The notes beneath the pieces were generated by a model. It was given only the letters and a program-made list of their open reading frames with translations, had not been told where the DNA came from and made no database searches. DNA of 64,000 bases. Source: Solicola gregarius (lineage in GTDB: Bacteria; Actinomycetota; Actinomycetes; Propionibacteriales; Nocardioidaceae). Below are positions 60,498 through 64,000 of the stretch, piece by piece. The stretch is from contig NZ_CP094970.1 in NCBI RefSeq assembly GCF_025790165.1, positions 3,782,001 to 3,846,000 of the forward strand, written 5' to 3'. Position 1 is the first letter of the stretch; every line of letters starts with the position of its first letter. Position numbers and translations under genes: made by a program.

Positions 60498-60520
60498 CGA
60501 ACAGGCGTTCGGCCTATTCT
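60498..60520 (+). promoter_or_regulatory. recA SOS box and -10 element
   Basis: CGAACAGGCGTTCG at 60498-60511 fits the actinobacterial/Gram-positive LexA consensus CGAAC-N4-GTTCG exactly. A TATTCT at 60515-60520 follows at once, so bound LexA would cover the promoter. The start codon of recA is 123 bases downstream of the -10, giving a long leader. Confidence 0.85.
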
Positions 60521-60642
60521 CGTCCACAGGTCGACGTGATTTCGCCGCTTTTCCACCGCTCCCGGTTTCGGGGCGGACGATGTCGGTGGCGCGATCTAAC
60601 GTCGTAGATGACCGGCCGCGAACGAGAGATGGGACCACCCAG

Positions 60643-61683
<1,041 letters not shown>

Positions 61684-61686
61684 CCG

Positions 61687-62325
61687 ATGAGACCCGACCC
61701 ATCCGACTGGCAGACCCCCGCTGAGCCGCACGTTTCGGCCCCAGAATCGCGCAATGCGCGGCCGAAACGTGCGGCCCAGGGGGGTCGGCGGGGCAGGCGT
61801 AAGCGTGAGCCCGAGGATGCCGAGGCGCGCGACCTGGGGCCGGACGCCGATCCGGAGGCCGTCGCGCGCAAGATCCTGCTGCAGCGGCTGACCGAGCAGC
61901 CCCGCAGTCGTACGGAGCTGGAGCGCGCCTTGGCCAAACGCGACGTGCCGGCGGACGTCGCGGCTCGGCTGCTCGACCGGTTCGAGGAGATCGGCCTCGT
62001 CGACGACGAGGCGTTCGCCCGATCGTGGGTCGAGTCGCGGCAGCGTACCCGCGGGCTCGCCGGCCGGGCCCTCGCCCAGGAGCTGCGCCGCAAGGGCGTC
62101 GACGACGAGACCGTACGCGAGACCGTCGACGACATCGATCCCGACGACGAGCGGGAGAACGCGCGGCTGCTCGTACGCAAGAAGCTGCGCTCGGTGCGCT
62201 CGCTCGACCGGCAGGTGCAGGTGCGCCGGCTGGCCGGCATGCTTGCCCGCAAGGGCTACTCGTCCGGGCTGGCGTACGCGGTGATCCGCGAGGAGCTGGA
62301 CGTCGAGCTCGACCCGGACCTGTGA
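61687..62325 (+). CDS. recX: Regulatory protein RecX
   Basis: 212 residues. The C-terminal 160 residues are RecX three-helix repeats: ARKILLQRLTEQPRSRTELE, RLLDRFEEIGLVDDEAFARS, GRALAQELRRKGVDDETVRE, and AGMLARKGYSSGLAYAVIRE. It inhibits RecA filament growth. The N-terminal 45 residues are basic and unusual; codons 13-30 are encoded by the palindrome at 61725-61775. The start lies three bases after recA. The start codon could be further downstream, but no better ribosome-binding site is visible. Confidence 0.94.
   Translation: MRPDPSDWQTPAEPHVSAPESRNARPKRAAQGGRRGRRKREPEDAEARDLGPDADPEAVARKILLQRLTEQPRSRTELERALAKRDVPADVAARLLDRFEEIGLVDDEAFARSWVESRQRTRGLAGRALAQELRRKGVDDETVRETVDDIDPDDERENARLLVRKKLRSVRSLDRQVQVRRLAGMLARKGYSSGLAYAVIREELDVELDPDL
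61725..61775. repeat. Palindromic repeat (CCGCACGTTTCGGCC family) inside recX
   Basis: The arms GCCGCACGTTTCGGCC (61725-61740) and its exact complement (61760-61775) surround a 19-base centre with a smaller GCGC pairing. The same arm sequence occurs in the palindrome at 25764-25816, and a related one at 13594-13669. Confidence 0.78.
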
Positions 62326-62356
62326 GCCGCCGAATCTCGCGTTTTCCGCCGCGCAG

Positions 62357-62392
62357 GTGGATGTTTACCATGTATACATGGTAAACATCCAC
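62357..62392. repeat. Perfect 36-bp palindrome after recX
   Basis: The half-site TACATGGTAAACATCCAC is read identically on both strands around the centre 62374/62375. With one bulge the pairing extends into CCGCCGCGCA/TGTGCGCGGCG outside (to about 62346 and 62404). It is far more A/T-rich than its surroundings and lies 31 bases after recX. It may be a terminator or a binding site of a dimeric regulator. Confidence 0.85.
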
Positions 62393-62480
62393 TGTGCGCG
62401 GCGAATTTGCCGTGCACGGCGGACGTTCGCCATGCAGAGTACGGCGCTGCGTCATCCGCAGTCGATCGCTGCGCCGCGCG

Positions 62481-62493
62481 TACGCTCGACGCA
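62481..62493 (+). promoter_or_regulatory. Candidate leaderless -10 element of the M28 peptidase gene
   Basis: TACGCT at 62481-62486 ends six bases before ATG 62493. It is identical in sequence and distance to the element in front of the YrdB-like gene at 14002. Confidence 0.48.
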
Positions 62494-63467
62494 TGTGGCG
62501 GCCGCTCGCGACTACCGTGCTCGGCCTCGCCCTGCTCGCCGGGTGCACGGACGACCCGGAGCCCTCGGCGCGGACGGGCTCGCCGTCCTACGCCACCCCC
62601 GGGTCGCCATCCGATGCCACCCCCACCGACCTGGCCAGCGATCCGCCCGCTGAGCGCGCCGAGCCGTTCGATGCGGATGCCGTGCTCGCCGACGTACGCC
62701 GCTTCGCGAACCGGATCGGCCCCCGCGAAGCAACCTCGCCGGGCTTCCGGCGTGCGGCCCGGTTCGTTGCCCAACGCCTCCGGTCGCTCGGCTACGACGT
62801 CGGCCGTACGCGGGTTCCCGTACCGGCCGGCGACTCGTGGGGGGTTCCGGTCGACGCCGGTACGTCGTACAACGTGATCGCCGACCCACCCGGGTTCGAC
62901 GCGACGAAGCCGTACCGAATCGTCGGTGCGCACCTCGACTCCGTCGCGGTCTCGCCCGGCGCCGAAGACAATGCCTCGGGCACTTCGGTGCTGCTCGAGC
63001 TCGCCAGGATGGCCAGCGAGCAGCCGCCCGACGTACCGACGCGGCTCATCGCGTTCGGTGCCGAGGAACCCCGCGGCGAGTCCGATGACCTGCACCATTT
63101 CGGGTCGCGGCAGTACGTCCGGCGGATGTCCGGGCCCGCCCGCCGCAACCTCGACGGCATGGTCGCGCTCGACCGGGTCGGGGTACGGGCGCCGGCGGTG
63201 CCGATCTGCACCGGCGGACCGAACGGATCCGGGCTCCGGCGCGAGGTCGAGCGGACCGCCCGAGCGGCGCGCGTCCCGCACGCGACCTGCGACGACAACC
63301 GAGCCAGCGACCACTGGTCGTTCGAGAAGGCCGGTCTGCCGGCGATCCGGCTCGGCAGTGTTCCGTACGCGGGTTACCACTCCGCACAGGACCGCCCGCA
63401 CTACGTCGACGACCGAGAGGTGCGACGCGTCGGTCGGATCATGTGGCGCTGGTTGCGCTCACCCTGA
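62493..63467 (+). CDS. M28 family metallopeptidase, lipoprotein
   Basis: 324 residues from ATG 62493. The signal peptide (MWRPLATTVLGLALLAGCTD) ends in the lipobox LLAGC, so the protein is lipid-anchored outside the membrane. The zinc-peptidase core shows GAHLDSVAVSPGAEDNASGT with the first His and bridging Asp, GAEEPRGESDDLHHFGSRQY with the catalytic Glu, and the final SDHWSFEKAGLPAIRLG and GYHSAQDRPHYVD. This is the aminopeptidase Y/S type. It overlaps the convergent CapA-like gene by nine bases. Confidence 0.92.
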   Translation: MWRPLATTVLGLALLAGCTDDPEPSARTGSPSYATPGSPSDATPTDLASDPPAERAEPFDADAVLADVRRFANRIGPREATSPGFRRAARFVAQRLRSLGYDVGRTRVPVPAGDSWGVPVDAGTSYNVIADPPGFDATKPYRIVGAHLDSVAVSPGAEDNASGTSVLLELARMASEQPPDVPTRLIAFGAEEPRGESDDLHHFGSRQYVRRMSGPARRNLDGMVALDRVGVRAPAVPICTGGPNGSGLRREVERTARAARVPHATCDDNRASDHWSFEKAGLPAIRLGSVPYAGYHSAQDRPHYVDDREVRRVGRIMWRWLRSP

Positions 63468-64000
63468 CGCGAGCTCGTCGAGAATCCCCTGCGCACGCTC
63501 GCCCGACACCCGGCGGGGCGCGAAGTCCGGCCCGATCACGTACGGCACGGGGTTGACGCCCACGACGTCGCCGTCCCACAGCACGATCTCGAGGAAGACT
63601 CCTTCCTGGGTCTCCCGCGAGAAGTCCATGTCGAACACGAAGTTCCCCAGCGAGTACGCGACGGCCGAGTCGCCTGTGCGCTCCAGCGGCTGCACCCAGT
63701 GCGGATGTCCGCCCGCCACCACGTCCGCCCCTGCGCGTACGAGCGCTGCGGCGACTCGCCGCTGGCTGGGCTCGGGCACGTGCGTGTACTGCGTACCCCA
63801 ATGTGGCATGGCGATCACCGCGTCCACGCGTCGATCGAGCCGACGAATGTCGCTCGTGATGTCGCGCAGTGCCGCCCGGTCGAGCGGCCCGGTACGCGGC
63901 GGCATATCGAGCCGATTGGTGCCTGGCGTCCGTGCCGAGGCCGCGGGCGTCTCGCCGATCGAGTCGGTGGCGTAGAAGCCGATCCGTACCCCGTCGACCT
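63459..64000 (-). CDS. CapA family (poly-gamma-glutamate synthesis-like) metallophosphoesterase, C-terminal part
   Basis: The frame runs in from beyond the window edge (…GVRIGFYATDSIGETPAA…) to a stop at 63459, about 180 residues. The core is AVIAMPHWGTQYTHVPEPSQ and GADVVAGGHPHWVQPLERTG, the histidine-rich phosphoesterase motifs of CapA, followed by AVAYSLGNFVFDMDFSRETQ. CapA-type proteins are linked to poly-gamma-glutamate but in actinobacteria are often of unknown role. The N-terminal half is outside the window. An internal ATG at 63905 is not the true start because the homologous fold continues upstream. Confidence 0.9.
   Translation of the reverse strand, partial: VDGVRIGFYATDSIGETPAASARTPGTNRLDMPPRTGPLDRAALRDITSDIRRLDRRVDAVIAMPHWGTQYTHVPEPSQRRVAAALVRAGADVVAGGHPHWVQPLERTGDSAVAYSLGNFVFDMDFSRETQEGVFLEIVLWDGDVVGVNPVPYVIGPDFAPRRVSGERAQGILDELASG

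Noticed and set aside
60490-60642. Longer recA start at 60490
   Set aside because: It would place the SOS box and promoter inside the coding region and add 51 residues absent from RecA proteins.

Overview
The window is 64 kb of GC-rich actinobacterial chromosome. Evidence for this is the strong G/C preference at third codon positions, frequent GTG starts, many 1-4 base ATGA/GTGA stop-start overlaps, and several actinobacterial signature genes (a ClgR-type regulator beside a CinA-domain gene, DUF3046, ECF42 and SigE-family sigma factors, BTAD/NB-ARC/TPR regulators). The housekeeping order thyA-dfrA, dapA-rnj, ftsK, rimO-pgsA-pncC-clgR, recA-recX resembles the thyA-to-recX stretch of mycobacterial and other actinobacterial chromosomes. 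Gene content is compatible with Propionibacteriales (Nocardioidaceae-like), but genus cannot be fixed from the sequence alone. No rRNA, tRNA, CRISPR array, transposase or prophage genes were seen.

Layout. 1-5.7 kb: end of an MFS transporter gene, an Lrp regulator divergent from an EamA exporter plus VOC protein, a secreted tripeptidyl-peptidase-like hydrolase, and thyA-dfrA. 5.7-12.9 kb (minus strand): two tandem AfsR-like regulators sharing identical DNA tracts, the second frameshifted, and an AAA+ ATPase. 13-17.9 kb: small membrane proteins, a thioesterase, a flavin-dependent oxidase-like protein, an SRPBCC protein, and an ECF42 sigma/YCII pair. 18.1-33.1 kb: the conserved block dapA-rnj, a secreted protein that looks like an S8 peptidase without its protease domain, an M6 metallopeptidase with a nuclease-like partner, ftsK, a RodZ-like protein, rimO-pgsA-pncC-clgR. 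33.2-46 kb: a small secreted protein, lhr-nei2 repair genes, a SigE-family sigma factor with a membrane-anchored beta-propeller-like protein, a TetR-MMPL pair, and a secreted double-HAD phosphatase. 46-51.6 kb: DUF3046-MFS, GtrA, and a membrane phosphodiesterase/metallo-hydrolase/DedA operon.

The most notable region is 51.7-60.4 kb. A methylthioadenosine phosphorylase, a sugar-nucleotide epimerase, a polytopic GT-C-like protein with a two-component system, a GT2 polyprenyl-phosphate-sugar-synthase-like protein, a DUF2064 protein, a methyltransferase and a b561-type/molybdopterin oxidoreductase lie together. The first members match in kind and order the mycobacterial Rv0535-Rv0541c region that has been linked to the methylthioxylose motif of lipoarabinomannan. 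This suggests a methylthio-sugar envelope-glycan locus with extra regulatory and redox genes. The oxidoreductase reading frame is broken in this sequence.

The non-coding DNA is also distinctive. Long palindromes fall into at least two related families, and two of them lie inside the 5' coding ends of genes (recX and the methyltransferase). There is a five-unit 30/31-bp tandem repeat, a perfect 36-bp palindrome after recX, a LexA-type box in front of recA, and a recurring TANNNT hexamer placed six bases before start codons, which suggests widespread leaderless transcription.
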